Of a stretch of DNA of 64,000 nucleotides, positions 1 through 11,908 are shown piece by piece; the first letter of the stretch is position 1, and each line of letters begins with the position of its first letter. A program made the translations under genes and the position numbers. Under the pieces are notes generated by a model. That model was given only the letters and a program-made list of their open reading frames with translations, did not search any database and was not told the DNA's origin. This stretch comes from Morchella semilibera (lineage: Eukaryota; Ascomycota; Pezizomycetes; Pezizales; Morchellaceae). The DNA is taken from contig WBVU01000012.1 of assembly GCA_009192285.1 (NCBI GenBank), positions 62,001-126,000 of the forward strand. The letters run 5' to 3'.

Positions 1-483
1 CCCGGTCACACTTGTACCTCTTTCCAAATCAGGATATCCATCCCCCCAAACCGCAAATCATCACAAACGGCTTCTCTCGATCCCCCTCATGCAGGTACTC
101 CCTATCTCACGCCCTACCACCACCACCACTTGGACAGCGTATACCTGCCGTCGGCAACTCTCCCCTAGTGCCCGTGTCCTCTTTACCCCGAGCGTATCAA
201 TTCTCGGCTAGCAAAGAGACGAAATGAGCAAGATCTTGTCTCGTTTCGTCTCGTTTGACGCGGGTCTCGGGACAGCCAACCGGGATCAATGCTCTTATCA
301 AACAACGACCACACACGTACACGCGCACACACAAAATGTTGTTTCTGGTGCTGTGACGTTTCCTCCCTAGGATGGGTGCTCTTGTCAAAACGCCTGTGTG
401 GGGAGAGAGGGGGGGGGGGTGGAAAATTGTGATTTGTTCTAAGTTGGGTCCCCCGGGATATGAGAAGCGTGAACTGAGCTTGT

Positions 484-743
484 TGTCTTAGTGAAAATGA
501 GGTTTCTAAGACAGTCAAAACCCGTTTTTCTACCCCAATGGCGGGTTGCTGCACATGTGCACTACAATGCCCGTGCTAAATAAAAAAACAAAAAAAATGG
601 GTTTGGTCGCTTGTACACTAGCTGTCTAAGACGTTCTGAGGGAGAAGCTGTCTTATTGGAAAATGTCAGAAAACCAATTTTTCCCCCAACGGCGGTGTCA
701 ATGGATACGTGTAGTAGCGTTAACAGTGCCCGTGCACCGTCTC
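484..743 (+). repeat. Imperfect direct duplication, about 90 bp per copy
   Basis: Two segments, roughly 484-575 and 650-743, share the same order of landmarks: GTCTTA-T/G-GAAAATG, a run leading into CCCAA-GGCGG, then GTGCCCGTGC at the end, with substitutions and small gaps between them. This was aligned by eye. It could be an old local duplication or a fragment of a dispersed repeat; no terminal repeats or coding capacity are visible. Confidence 0.4.
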
Positions 744-1749
744 GGATTTCGGCTTTCCCTTAAAGTAGCTGTGCAGCGCCAAGGACCTTTGGGTTCTATA
801 ATTATATTTCTGTAGAGGTTTCTAGAGAATGTAACGTCAATTCAAGAGGCGAAATTAATACGTGCATGGAGCTAAACGAAGAGGTACAAAAACGGCCTTC
901 TGGATTTCTGCAGGTGGGAGATGGGCCCCTTATTCCTAGAAATCGATACTGAACGCTTTCAGTAGGGGATAAGAGTTTTTTGGTAAGGAGATGGAGGAGT
1001 CAAGAATGACTATCTAAATGCTGTTGGTACTACTACTCTATCAGCCATTTTTTCGACCCCTCCACGAAGGAACAATATTATTCAAGAGAAAGCCTCGTCA
1101 TTTGATTATTGAATTAATAGAACTAATGGGATGCTCCTCTCCGGTCTAGGTAGATAACTAAATAAACCCTCCCCCTTTCCCTTCTCCAGTAAAAGTCTGC
1201 AGCCACCGAGGGAAATCTAGACCAGTTTACGAATAGAGTAATGAGTGCTAATATCAGTACAGTAACAAGGCCATATCACATATATATATGCCCCCAATAC
1301 CTATCCTTCATTACCCCATGCGTGCATATGTATATGCAGAATAGATGTATATATATATAGACCATAAACTGTTGGGGTAACGTATGTACCGGGATTGCAT
1401 AATTTAAGATAATCACGAATTACGACAGCCAAGTTTATGGTCTGGAATGAACCATTCAGTCGCTCGCTCACTCGCTAGCTGGTTTGCGTGCGACTGTGTT
1501 CTATATGAGCGCCCTCTATGACCACAATCGCAATTCGCAGATCTGGAAATTGGGAATTTAAGCTTCCGAGGCGCAGTAAGAGGTAATGAGCCCCACAAAC
1601 AGTACCTCGCCCGCGGACCAATTCTAGGCTGCATCGGGGGTGGGATCTAGACTGGCGAAATTGGATGTTAATATAGGCGCGCAGGCATTTCACTCGGTAG
1701 ATGGCGCCGTGGTTGATCATTGTGTCCCATAACACGGTTATATACTGGA

Positions 1750-2641
1750 TACATGTACCTACATGTATATACCCAATAAGGTCAGCACGCTTGGCTGACA
1801 GGACATGGGGGGCCAACATAGATCACTACTAGGGACTGGGATTAATTTCTATATAGTTTTTTCTCCATCTCTTCTGGATCTCTACCTTAACAGGTGATAT
1901 TCGGGAAGGATCCAACACCAACAAACCCTATTACAACTTGATTCCCTTGTTCGCAATTTGAATCGATATGGCTACCTGGGTCGGATCAATCAATCTTAGT
2001 TCCCAGAGTTTGGTACGCGCCCGCATCATATTATCAGGTACCACGGGAATGAGTACCCACGGGAATGAACATACAATATACTCTATATGCTGTACTCTAC
2101 TGACATGTGCATATCATGGGTCACGCATCCTGGACATTATATATGTCCTAATTATTATGCGCACATATACTCTATATACACGACCCCCCCCCCTCCCTCT
2201 CCCTTTGGTGGTGATGATAATAATGGGAACATCCGTCTTTTATTCCTCAGATCGGTCGGGGGGATAGGAGGCTCCCCCTTGATCAAAATTAACCTAACCC
2301 TATCGAAACAACATATTACTGGTTGGCCACAAACACCAACTACATGTAGTACTACTAATCGGCGAAACATGTTTTCTTCTAGCTTCTCCGCTGTTATTTC
2401 TCGTGAAGCTGGGCAAGTACATAGATGTATTATCGGAAATGAGAGCGGTGAACAACCCATGGCCATGTTATTATAACATGAGGTGGTTGTAGTATCTACA
2501 TGTACGTGTAGTGAGTGGGCTGAGCCCCCTTGCATGTCTATAGCTACATGTAGCCAGTACGGAAAAGATTAACAGCTTTGATTTGTAGATGGTAGCTACA
2601 TGTACTTATGCAATTATGATTACTGTACTTAAATACATGTA
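1750..2641. repeat. Cluster of seven TACATGTA palindromes
   Basis: Exact TACATGTA octamers start at 1750, 1760, 2341, 2497, 2545, 2597 and 2634. Several are extended to CTACATGTAG or GCTACATGTAGC. This is the densest group of an octamer that recurs through the non-coding DNA of the whole window. Confidence 0.8.
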
Positions 2642-2644
2642 CCC

Positions 2645-2671
2645 AGGGAGGGGGGAGGGGGGAGGGGGGGG
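2645..2671 (+). repeat. G-rich purine tract (possible G-quadruplex)
   Basis: Successive G runs of four to nine bases are separated by single A residues. The spacing satisfies the usual G4 pattern of four G runs with loops of one base. It lies upstream of the gene at 3372; no function can be assigned. Confidence 0.5.
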
Positions 2672-3371
2672 ACTTTTTTCCTACAAATGTCACACTATCG
2701 TGAATAGTAGTCACGCAGCAGTATGAGAATTAGAATTAGAGTACATCGTGTCTCCTCATCCATGTGCATGTCTACCAATACTACCAATACCAGCTGCACT
2801 GCACTGCTCAACTCTTTTTCACTCGTCCACCATTTATTCCCCACCCCTGTCTGTGCAATGCAAATCTCCGTCCCGCGGCATTGTTTAACACAGGCTATTC
2901 CATACCAAGAAGTGAACCCTTGTCCCTGGCTGTTAATCCCCACCCCACGCACAGGTACCGGTTAACTCCCTTTTTTTTTTTTTTTTTTTCCTCTGCTCTG
3001 CTCTGCTCTGCTTACTTACATACTACATAGTTGTTCACTCGCTCTCGCTCCTCGGTAGGGCAGACAGACGGGTAGATTAGGCATTTTGACTTTAGTGCTT
3101 TAGTGCTTTGGTGTGTGTGTGGTGTGTGTGTTTGTGTCCCTACGCTCATCATCCATCTCATCCATCCATCCATTCATCCATCCCACGAAGTCCAAGCCCA
3201 CCTGCCCCCCCCCCCCGTGAGATCTTTGCTCTCTTAACACTCTCATCACCACCTCCACATACTCATTTACCTACCCACCCCAATACATCTACACATATTT
3301 CTCACTCATACACTCCTTTAACCAACCAAACAAGTCAGTCAGTCACTTTAGTAGGAATCCTCCGCAAAGCC

Positions 3372-5636
3372 ATGGATCCACAATCACCACAGTCTCTACA
3401 ATCACCACCTTCTTCAACTTCATCACCTTCATCACCTTCATCAACATCCTTACCATCATCATCATCAATACTATCATCACCATCCTCGCCATCTTCACCT
3501 TCTTTACCTTTCTTGCCCTCAACGCCACCTGCTACCTCTTTACCAACACCCCCTAACTCATCACCTATAAACCCGATCGTGAAACGTGATCTTCGACTGA
3601 TTCGAGGTGCAAAATCAAAGGTTTGTTTATTTTTATCCCTCAATCCCTTTTTCGTACCCCCTCAAAGCTAACAAACCTAGCGACCAGTAACTCAGCTTCT
3701 CGCCGCACCATGGAACTATCAACCTCCGCGCCTCCAAACGCAAATTCACACGCCCCAAGACCTTTATATTGCCGTCAATAGAGCTCGACACTATGATGGT
3801 CATGCTCCCTCACTCGCTCCAGCACCTGCAACTACAAATCCTACGTTTCTTCCATTCTCTGGTAATTTTGTCCTTGACGCATCATTCGCACTGCCATCTG
3901 ACAGGCAGCCACTCCTTGAGAAGGTCCGTCAGCTGCAGCAACGGCAGAAAGCAGAATGTGCAGAGTTGGCGAAGAAATTGATTGACTTGATCCAAAAGGT
4001 GGACGGATATGAGTATGTGAAACTTGGGAATGGATCGCAGTTGAGCGGGTTGAAAACGGTAGTGGGGTGGTATTTCCATTTCGTATGCTCGGCATCGAAA
4101 GAGTGTTGTCCAAGTAAGCCGAAAATATATTCTGGGGAGAAAACAAGGTTTTGGACGTGTTACTAACAAATTTGTTCAGAGAGTAATAGTATTAGCAACC
4201 GTGACTGTAAAGGGAGTATATATGTATCCATGTCGACAGAGAGGGTATATATATATTATACGCACCGGGACCTGCACGAGCCTGCTACGCCCCGTGGTTT
4301 TGAAATGGCATTCGAGAACTTACCGGCGGAGGTCAAAGTACAAGATGGTGGGGTGCTTGTTGCTATGCAGCAATTAGATGGGATTGAGAGGGAAGTAGAT
4401 GTGGAAAGTGAGTCGTCGGTAGGGTCGGATCAATCAGAGGAGACCCAACCGAGTCGCAGGGTGGGTCGCAGGAAAGGAAAAGAAAAGGCAGGGGCAGAGG
4501 CAGGGGCGGAAAAGGAATTGCTTGTTGATATGAAGCAGCTAGAGGGTGGCAGAGAGGAAAAGCAACTGAATCTGGACCAGCTAGAAGGTGGTGGGCGGGA
4601 AGGGCAGTTGAGTCTCGAGCAACTGGAAGGAGGTCGGTCGGAAGGTCAGCTTGATATTCAGCAGCTAGAGGAAAATGGGCCTGAAGGACAGTTAGATATA
4701 AATCAGCTAGACAATATATCACCAGAGCATCGGGCTATGAAAGAAACGGTAGATTCGGAATTGAAAGCAGCGGATTCTCCAGTAGGACCTACTCCTCTCC
4801 CAACGCCGTCACCTAGTCCCCCAAAGCTCCGTCGGAAACCTAGCCCAATATCAATCCCTCCGGTGTCCCCTCACCCTCAGGTGTCTCTCCAGCCACCAAC
4901 TACTCCACTTCCTCCTTTCACGCCAAACTCATTACCTAACATCCGCCCAACACCAGCTGCAACCCCTGGCTCTGTTAACCGCAACCATAGTAAGCTTAGC
5001 GCGCTCCGCGACATGGTTGATGCATGGCATCCGGACGATGATTCGGTGGAAAGTAACGAGAAGGTGAACCCATTCCTAAAAGTCACATTCCGGTTTATGG
5101 TGGAGTGGTTCCAGTCATCCATGGGACATCCGGAGGTGCAAAGAGAGATTTATCGAATCCTTGATATGGAGGGTGACGGAGAAGAAGGGGAGAGTCCGGG
5201 GGCCGGCGAGAGCGATGTGGAGGACACGGTAGTTGGAGATGATAACCGGTCGGTGAGAATCGATTATGATGATGATATGGGTCAGAAGGATATGGAGGAA
5301 GAGGAGGATATTGTGGTTGATGTATTACGGTATGTGTCTTTACCCACCTTATTAGTATTATATATACACAAGTATGGTTTATACTAATTTGTGACTCGCT
5401 TAAGTAGAACACCAACAAGGAAAACACCAACACCGGACAGCCCAACACGAAGATTGACCTTGGATCTCCCCAAGAAGGCACGGCGATCAGTCCGAGAACT
5501 GTTGAAGTTGGGATACGGGACCTCCACCAGGGTATTGAGCCCAATCGTTGAGTCCGCCAGCGAGAGGAGGAGAAGCAGCGATGGTTCGGGGAAGAAGGGA
5601 AAGATGAGCCGCAAAAGTGGAGAATCGGACAGGTGA
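3372..5636 (+). CDS. Hypothetical protein with Cys/His (FLYWCH/WRKY-GCM-like) domain and tandem QLEGG repeats
   Basis: Predicted exons are 3372-3620, 3681-4113, 4180-5329 and about 5408-5636, giving roughly 685 residues. Intron 1 has a GTTTGT donor and GCTAAC branch; intron 2 has GTAAGC with a TTACTAACA branch; intron 3 has GTATGT with ATACTAAT. Residues 5-75 are Ser/Pro-rich from imperfect TCA/CAC codon repeats. After splicing, a segment starting W-Y-F-H-F-V-C continues through two more Cys and ends Y-T-H-R-D-L-H, with a C..C..HxxxH spacing reminiscent of WRKY/GCM or FLYWCH zinc domains. It is followed by about four 14-17-residue repeats built on QLEGG and (E)GQL(D/S)(I/L), a Pro-rich linker and an acidic C-terminus. 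A nuclear DNA-binding role is inference only; I do not recognise the family with certainty. Confidence 0.7.
4516..4715 (+). repeat. In-frame tandem repeat encoding QLEGG-type units
   Basis: Within the third exon of the preceding gene, about four consecutive units encode variants of a 14-17-residue motif with the cores QLEGG and GQLDI or GQLSL. The DNA copies have diverged but stay in frame, so the repeat looks maintained at protein level. Confidence 0.75.
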
Positions 5637-7806
5637 GGAAGTACATGAACAAGTATTTGATTATAAATCGCTGGGTTTTGGGTTTCCTTTTTTTTATTTT
5701 TATTATATCTATTGGCGGAGTTTTTATCATTTTATATCCTTTTTCGTTTATCATTTTTTTTTTCGGGGACGAGGATTGGGATGTTCATGAAGCATGGTGA
5801 TGTATCATTGGGGTATGAGGTGTGATTTTGTAGACTAATTATACTACTTTTGGCTTTTTGGCTTTTTGTATTTTTTCTCTCTCTTTCTTTCTTTTACCCA
5901 TACCTTTTATCCTTTTTTTTTTTTTTTTTTTTTCTCTGCAAAAGTTGGTGTTCCTGTCTTTTTTTCCTTTTCCTTTCCTGTTCGTTATCGGTACTTTTAC
6001 GCGGTGGAAATAAAATGTATTTGTAGTTTGTGTTTTCTTTTTGGGGGAGGGGGAGGGGGAGGGGGAGGGGTGGCTAACCTACATACAATGTGTTCTGTAG
6101 TGTGGAGTGTTGGGGAGGCAGTCGTGGATTTTTATGCATTATTGGGACTTTCTGATTTACCTGTATCTAGAGTAACATGTAATGTTTGTGCGTCTTGCTT
6201 CTATGGGGGGCAATATAAGGATACATGTAGCCATGCAGAATATATATTTTACAACGGGCAGTGGGTGGTGGGGACCGTAAAGTGCGGATGTTGAGCACCT
6301 TCTCGTACATCAGACCAAAGGCTTGATGGGCCACTGATCAAGCTTTAGTTTGGGTGTAGGTTTCTTTTTGGGGGCCAGTATTTATAGAGAAGCGGGGTTG
6401 ACTGATTGACTGAGTGGTTTAATTAGTTCACCAGCCCGAACAGCCCGTGGAAATAACACAGATGGCAGTTAACTTGGCTACATATATACATGTAGGTCTC
6501 TCACACTATTCACGGATCTTGGCACTTCTATAACACCTGAGGTACAAACCACAACCCCCGTTTAGCAGGTCCAACACACACGAGGCCGGGGCTGGTTGGT
6601 GATACAGCGGTGGGGTAATGCATCGACTTGACTTGACTCGCCTGTTCCTGTTATTGGGGGGGGGGGGAGGTTGGGAGATGGAAACTGGGAAATGGAAACT
6701 GGGAATTAACGGGGACACGGACACTCGCCCAGATACTCGATCTATTATACCAAAGTTCCATTGCAAACCGCGGACATGTACCAGGAACGCTGAATATTGC
6801 AACACCCCAGCTGATAACGTGCATAGGTTGCAGGTTTCTTCTACAGCCCAATCCACCCGCCTGCGCGCGTGTATGCGCAGCCTCTCCTCTCTGCTGATTC
6901 TATTACTTCGCTTTTCTTTATAGGAGGGGGCAATAGGTCATGGTGCTTAGGCAATAACTTATAAACTGGCTTCCTTCCTACCTACCTACATTGAGGAAAG
7001 ATATATATATAAAACTGTTCCCTTGGACTCTATACGATGCAATAGTACCAACCCGTCAATATACATGTACACTCGAAGCAACACCATTTCTTATATCCTC
7101 AACCCGATGGCCATTTCTCCGTCTATATATAATGTTCGGAATGCCATTTTTGTACAACCCCGCCGGCACCGCTAATGGTTATTATAAGCACAACACACAG
7201 TCACTAGGTAGTATATAGGAGACTCTTGTTGGAGTGATGGGTAGCCTGGGTGGGGGTGGTTTGTCCTTTTTATATCGGACTATATCATACGGGGTGGGGT
7301 GCATGTGCACACAATAACGGATCAACAATTACTAACGAGACCTAAGCTAGGCATCAAACGCAACGAAAACCTAAAGTCCAAAACCGTCTCATCACTGAGC
7401 TGCAACAGTCATTGCAGAAAGGAAAGGGGGCGCAGTGCATGGTATATATATATACGGTACACGGCGGGATTTCAGTTTGCGGGTTGGGCCATGATCAGGG
7501 CTTGTTAACTACATGAAGTTATACTCATTCCTGGTGGTTCTGGGTCAACGGCACCGGTTTACCAGTAAACTACACATACATAGATGCACTACAGCTGGTT
7601 CCAAGCCTGCACTTGTTGAATGGAAGAATCCCCTGCACAGGTGGTGTTCTCATGGAACATATCATATCACTCGCCCACTCACTCACTCACTACTATCAAT
7701 GCCAACCACAACTTATATCCTGAGACCGGAGATCTAGCCAGCCAGGGCATCGAATTGCAAAACCCTCCCATCCCTATATGGTACCACTATAATTATGCAC
7801 CAAACA
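5637..7806. other. Intergenic region with G5A microsatellite
   Basis: T-rich 3' flank of the gene ending at 5636 (T runs at about 5690, 5752 and 5915-5932), then a GGGGGA microsatellite at 6041-6070, a G12 run near 6656 and three TACATGTA octamers (6222, 6487, 7062). Open frames here start or end in simple sequence and resemble no family. I see no gene. Confidence 0.6.
6041..6070 (+). repeat. (GGGGGA)n microsatellite, G4-capable
   Basis: Five consecutive G4-6 blocks are separated by single A residues. This is a classic G-quadruplex-capable purine microsatellite and lies in the intergenic space. Confidence 0.75.
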
Positions 7807-9105
7807 CTACACAGCGGCAAGCAGCTCCTTCGCCTTCCCATACGAGTCATCGTACCGTATCGTCACATAATCGTTGACCGTCACGGGCTCGTGCTTCTCG
7901 CCCTTCCCTTCACCCTCCTCCCCGCCCTCGTCAGCACACCCGGGCAAGCACCGGACCACGTAGTCTGGCTGTCCGGCGTGGAACACGGCGATCGAGTACC
8001 GCTCGCGCCCGGACTTGTTGATGACCTGGTGCAGGCCCGATGCGTAGCGGTCGTTGGTGGCACGGCGCATGCAGTCGCCGAGGTTGACGACGTAGGCGTT
8101 GGGGATTGGGGGTACCTTCGGAGAAGAAGAATTGTTAGTGAGAAGGGCGACGAGAGGGGCCTCAGAGGGGAGAGGGGGTATATACGTCGAGCCAGGACCC
8201 AGCGCTGTGATCAAAGACTTGTAGGCCACCGACATTGTCCTGTAGCAGCAGCGTAACGAACCCTATTATATACGTGACAGCCGCCTCACATCAGCACACA
8301 TCTCCAACAGACCACCCCACCAACCCACACGCACGCCCGCACTCACCGAAATCCGTATGTGCACCGATGCCCCTCTCCTCCGCGGCGGCCGTGTCCTGGC
8401 TCGGATACCGCAGCATCTTGACGGTGGCCAGCGGGTCGTTCTTGAAGTCGTCAAAGTAGTCCTCAGGCAGCCCCAGCGTCAGCGCAATGACGCTGAGCAC
8501 GTTGGCGGCAAGCGCCATCACCGTGCTGAAGTAGGTGTCGACGGTGGCGCGGAAGGCGGCGGGGTCCTCGACGCCCTGCGGGTACAGGTTCGGGCCGCAG
8601 GCGACGCGCTTGCCGACAACGTATGGGTGTGTCGGCGGGTAGTCCACGCCGAAGTCGACGCCCTCCTTGAAGTCTGGCCGGCTGGAGCGGGAGAAGGCTT
8701 GGCTGCGGAAAGGCTCGTAGCCGCGGTGGTAGGTGTTGAGGTCTGGAGAGTTGAGGGTTAGTATGTGGGTATATATACACATATCTGAAGTGGTAGAGGG
8801 GAGGGGGGACCTTTGTCGATCTTGAGCTTCTCCTCCATGGGCAGGGAAAAGAACTTTTGAGCTTGCTCAAACATGGCGGACTGGAGGGACGAGGGGACGG
8901 CGTGGTTGGCCAGCTGGAAGAAACCTTTGTCGAGGCAGGCGGCGCGGACCTGGGCGATCAGGGTCTGTAGGCCGGTGGGGTCGCGGGTGTAGAATGCTAT
9001 TGCATTTTGGACCGGTTAGTGGGTGCAGAGGGCGGGAGAGGGAGGGGCGGGGGGCTTACGAGAAAAGTCGATTACGGGGAGGGGGTTTGCTGCTGGTTCT
9101 GCCAT
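7807..9105 (-). CDS. hxnY: 2-oxoglutarate/Fe(II)-dependent oxygenase, HxnY-like
   Basis: Five exons on the minus strand: 9060-9105, 8811-8996, 8347-8742, 8186-8262 and 7807-8115, giving 337 residues, normal for the isopenicillin-N-synthase-like family. The N-terminal region (LPVIDFS, then GFFQLANHAVP) is the DIOX_N half. The Fe(II) triad is visible as H206-x-D208 (HTDFG), split across the exon 3/4 junction, and distal His264 (HQVINKSG), with Arg274 of RYS for the 2-oxoglutarate carboxylate. Intron 2 has an unusual GTCCCC donor, but phase and the TACTAAC branch fit and the joined protein matches the family. Such enzymes hydroxylate or desaturate small substrates. The assignment to HxnY of the nicotinate pathway comes from the neighbouring hxn-type genes, not from a diagnostic residue. 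A HGATAR-type site lies upstream near 9259. Confidence 0.8.
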
Positions 9106-11908
9106 TGCTTGTAGGTATGTGGATTGAGTTTAACGGATTAAGAATTAACAACAATAATAACAAGATGTGGATTGAGGTGCTCAGTCAGTGGAGAGGAGGG
9201 ACTTATAAGTCTCGTATCGAGAATGAGGGGAGGGAGGAGGGGGCCGAGTTAACGGGATAGATAATCGGCGGTGCCTCATCATGCGCTGATCAGCTCTTCG
9301 TCACTCCGATTGGACACCTCTGGAACAGACCAATCAGCTGTCTTGTACGTGAATTCATGATGTTTCCGAATACGACTACTATTGCGTGCCATACAAAAGT
9401 TAGCCTTGGCGAGTTCTTCTGTGTACTATGCAATAACAGCTGAGTCCGGAAACACTATGAAATTACGAGTATCTTCTTTGTTGCACAGAAGACCATGCAT
9501 AGATAGTGACATATTATATAGCATAGCCATTGTAGCATTATACCACACACCCGCATGGGGTTTCGGGGGTGCGGTAGGTTGTAGGTACTTGGGCGTGAGG
9601 GTAAGTGATTAGAACGACTCCTGGTTGGTAGAACCGCCGGGAGAAGCTTGATCTACTCAGAGGGTGAGCGGGAGTACATACACAAGTATCCACCCTCTAT
9701 GAGTACGAGTAGATCCCCCATAGTTGGCCTGGAGTGCCAAGTTGGCCCCACCCGGACCATGTGCCCCAAGAAACTTGAGAGGCCAAAAGTCCTCAATTTT
9801 ACTACTACCTGCTAAGAGTTATCTCTACAGTCAAATTTGTACCCAAATAGCATATAGAGCGGGTACTGGTAGATGCAATATTTTATATATATTTTTAAAT
9901 TTTCCCGGATTTTTTGATGAGGACCTTGGAAAAGTTCTAATGACTTTTTTCCCCATTCCAGATAGAAACTCTTGGCAGGTCTTATTGGCCCAGCCTGTCG
10001 CACTCACACATTCCCAACCAATTGTCGTCGAGTTCTGATCACTTTGGTACACACGCGAGTACTCTGGCCGATACTTAGATGCAGTCCGTTGAGTGATACT
10101 CTACATGTAGATACCTATCATATCAATCCATGATAGGTAATGATTGGTTTGATTGATTGATTGACTAGCTCAGTCAGACAAAAACCTCGCATCCACGTCA
10201 TCCGGATAGCATCGGATCGCATGTCTCACAACCTCTCGAATGGCCCGTCAATGTCATCATCGGTAAGTAGACAGTTGTGCTTACAGGTCACGTGGACCGT
10301 ACCTGATTGACTTTGACTCCCTTTGTTACCGAGTGAGAGGACATGATGGGTGTGTGTGGGGATCATGGATCATCACTCGGTGATGGTGTGGGAGTGATTA
10401 CTAATTGATTCGATACTTGTGGGAGCACGGTTGGTGGGTGGGGTGTGTGGGAGGCGTAGAGATTGGTCGAGAGACTCGTTTCTTTTTTGTTTGGGCTGAT
10501 TGTAGCAGAAGGGTATATAACTATAATAGGTGTCTTCAGAATGTACGGGGTCGTAAGGATGCATATGTGTGTCTAGAGGGCTGATAAGGAACAACGCAGA
10601 ACTGAAGAACAACGCGGTCATTGTTCTGCTCCCCCCAAACAAAGCTGACCCACTCACCCACACCTTCAGAACAGCCCGTGAACCCGTGCTGCATTGTTTC
10701 GACCATGGCCAGATCAACAACCCATAACACGACACCTCAATAGCCCGATAAATGTGTGTCCTATGCCCTTGCCCCGCATACAGGGGTAGATGCAATGTCT
10801 GGTGTCGGTGTATCAACAAATGATTTTACTTACAATTTTGTAAAACTGCTTGCAAAGTCGTATCCCCTTTTCCCAATTATATGTCCAGAGTTATCAAAAT
10901 GATAGTAATAGTGGTTATAGCATGAATTCAACTCCTGACGGTGGGTTTGTAGACAATCGTTTCCTCACAGGGTTAGGGTTGGGAAATGAGTATGCAAAGT
11001 CGTCCAATTTCCCTCACTACACTGACCCATTCACATGTCCCATATACCTGGCTGCTAGAGACATGAACCGTGTGTGTGGATCTACTCAATGCCTAATAAA
11101 GCTGAGGGAGGTCTTCTCGCGATCCCTTGATTCCCTCCCGTCCATCTATACCTTCTAGATCTAGCTAGAGGGACTACCGCTATATAACCCACCAGCGTGT
11201 CCCCTCTAGATCTCCCCCACATCGCATTATAGCAACTACATACATACGTAGCTAGTCCACAGCCACCAACACCACCTTCCAATATCCAGCAAAGGCTACC
11301 TCATCTCTGCCACTCCCGGAGCCCCGTGTGCACTGGACAACAGATGGGAGGCGCTGTTGTGGGAGGGGATGATCAGAGCATGTGGCCGGTGCAGGAGCGG
11401 GAGTGGTGAGTGTCGTCACGATTGGGAGTTTCTGGGGGCCATGTTTGGCGGGGAGTTATAGGTGTACAGTTATGCCGTGATATGCTTATATGGCATTCAG
11501 AGTCTGGTGCTTGTTTCTCATGTGCATCGCAAATGGATCAATGTGTTTCTCACGCACATACTAACCTGGATGGTGGTTGTAGTAGAGCCTGCATTGTCGA
11601 TCGATCCCCAGCACGAGTGATATTCCGTGAGCCCGCAGATAGTGGGCGCTATTAAATGCGTGGTTCTAGTGAGTGAGCATAAATACATGTTCTGGGGATT
11701 AATGATATATATGTGCTAGAAAGAGTACACACCCTCCACTCTCTTTGTTCTCAGGCACCTCTCTCCTTTCCTATGGATATATAGTTGGGCTGGCTGGGCT
11801 TTACTGATCTACTACGTACGGAATACTTTACACTCACCATATCTACAGCTTCAACATATAGTACGCTGCCTCTCGAATATATATATATATATATATATAC
11901 TTATCCCA
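9106..11908. other. Intergenic region
   Basis: Upstream flank of the 2OG oxygenase and downstream flank of the amidase. It contains one TACATGTA (10102), the GATTGATTGATTGA microsatellite near 10145-10165 and an (AT)n run at 11877-11900. A 102-codon open frame at 10850-11158 lacks a clear start context, introns or family resemblance. No gene is supported. Confidence 0.55.

Larger units (their letters stand above)
1..3371. other. Intergenic region, no gene supported
   Basis: No reading frame here has convincing codon bias or family resemblance. The stretch holds a GT-rich and C-rich simple-sequence zone, a G6A-type purine tract (about 2645-2671), a T run near 2970-2990, and a CT-rich leader just before the gene at 3372. 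Seven copies of TACATGTA lie between 1750 and 2641. An imperfect direct duplication is visible at about 484-575 and 650-743. Confidence 0.6.

Noticed and set aside
3379-3540. TCA/CAC repeat taken as a non-coding microsatellite
   Set aside because: It is in frame within exon 1 of the gene at 3372 and encodes a Ser/Pro-rich N-terminus that splices in phase.
10850-11158. 102-codon open frame on the plus strand
   Set aside because: No ATG near its start, no splice signals, no biased codons and no family resemblance; treated as chance.
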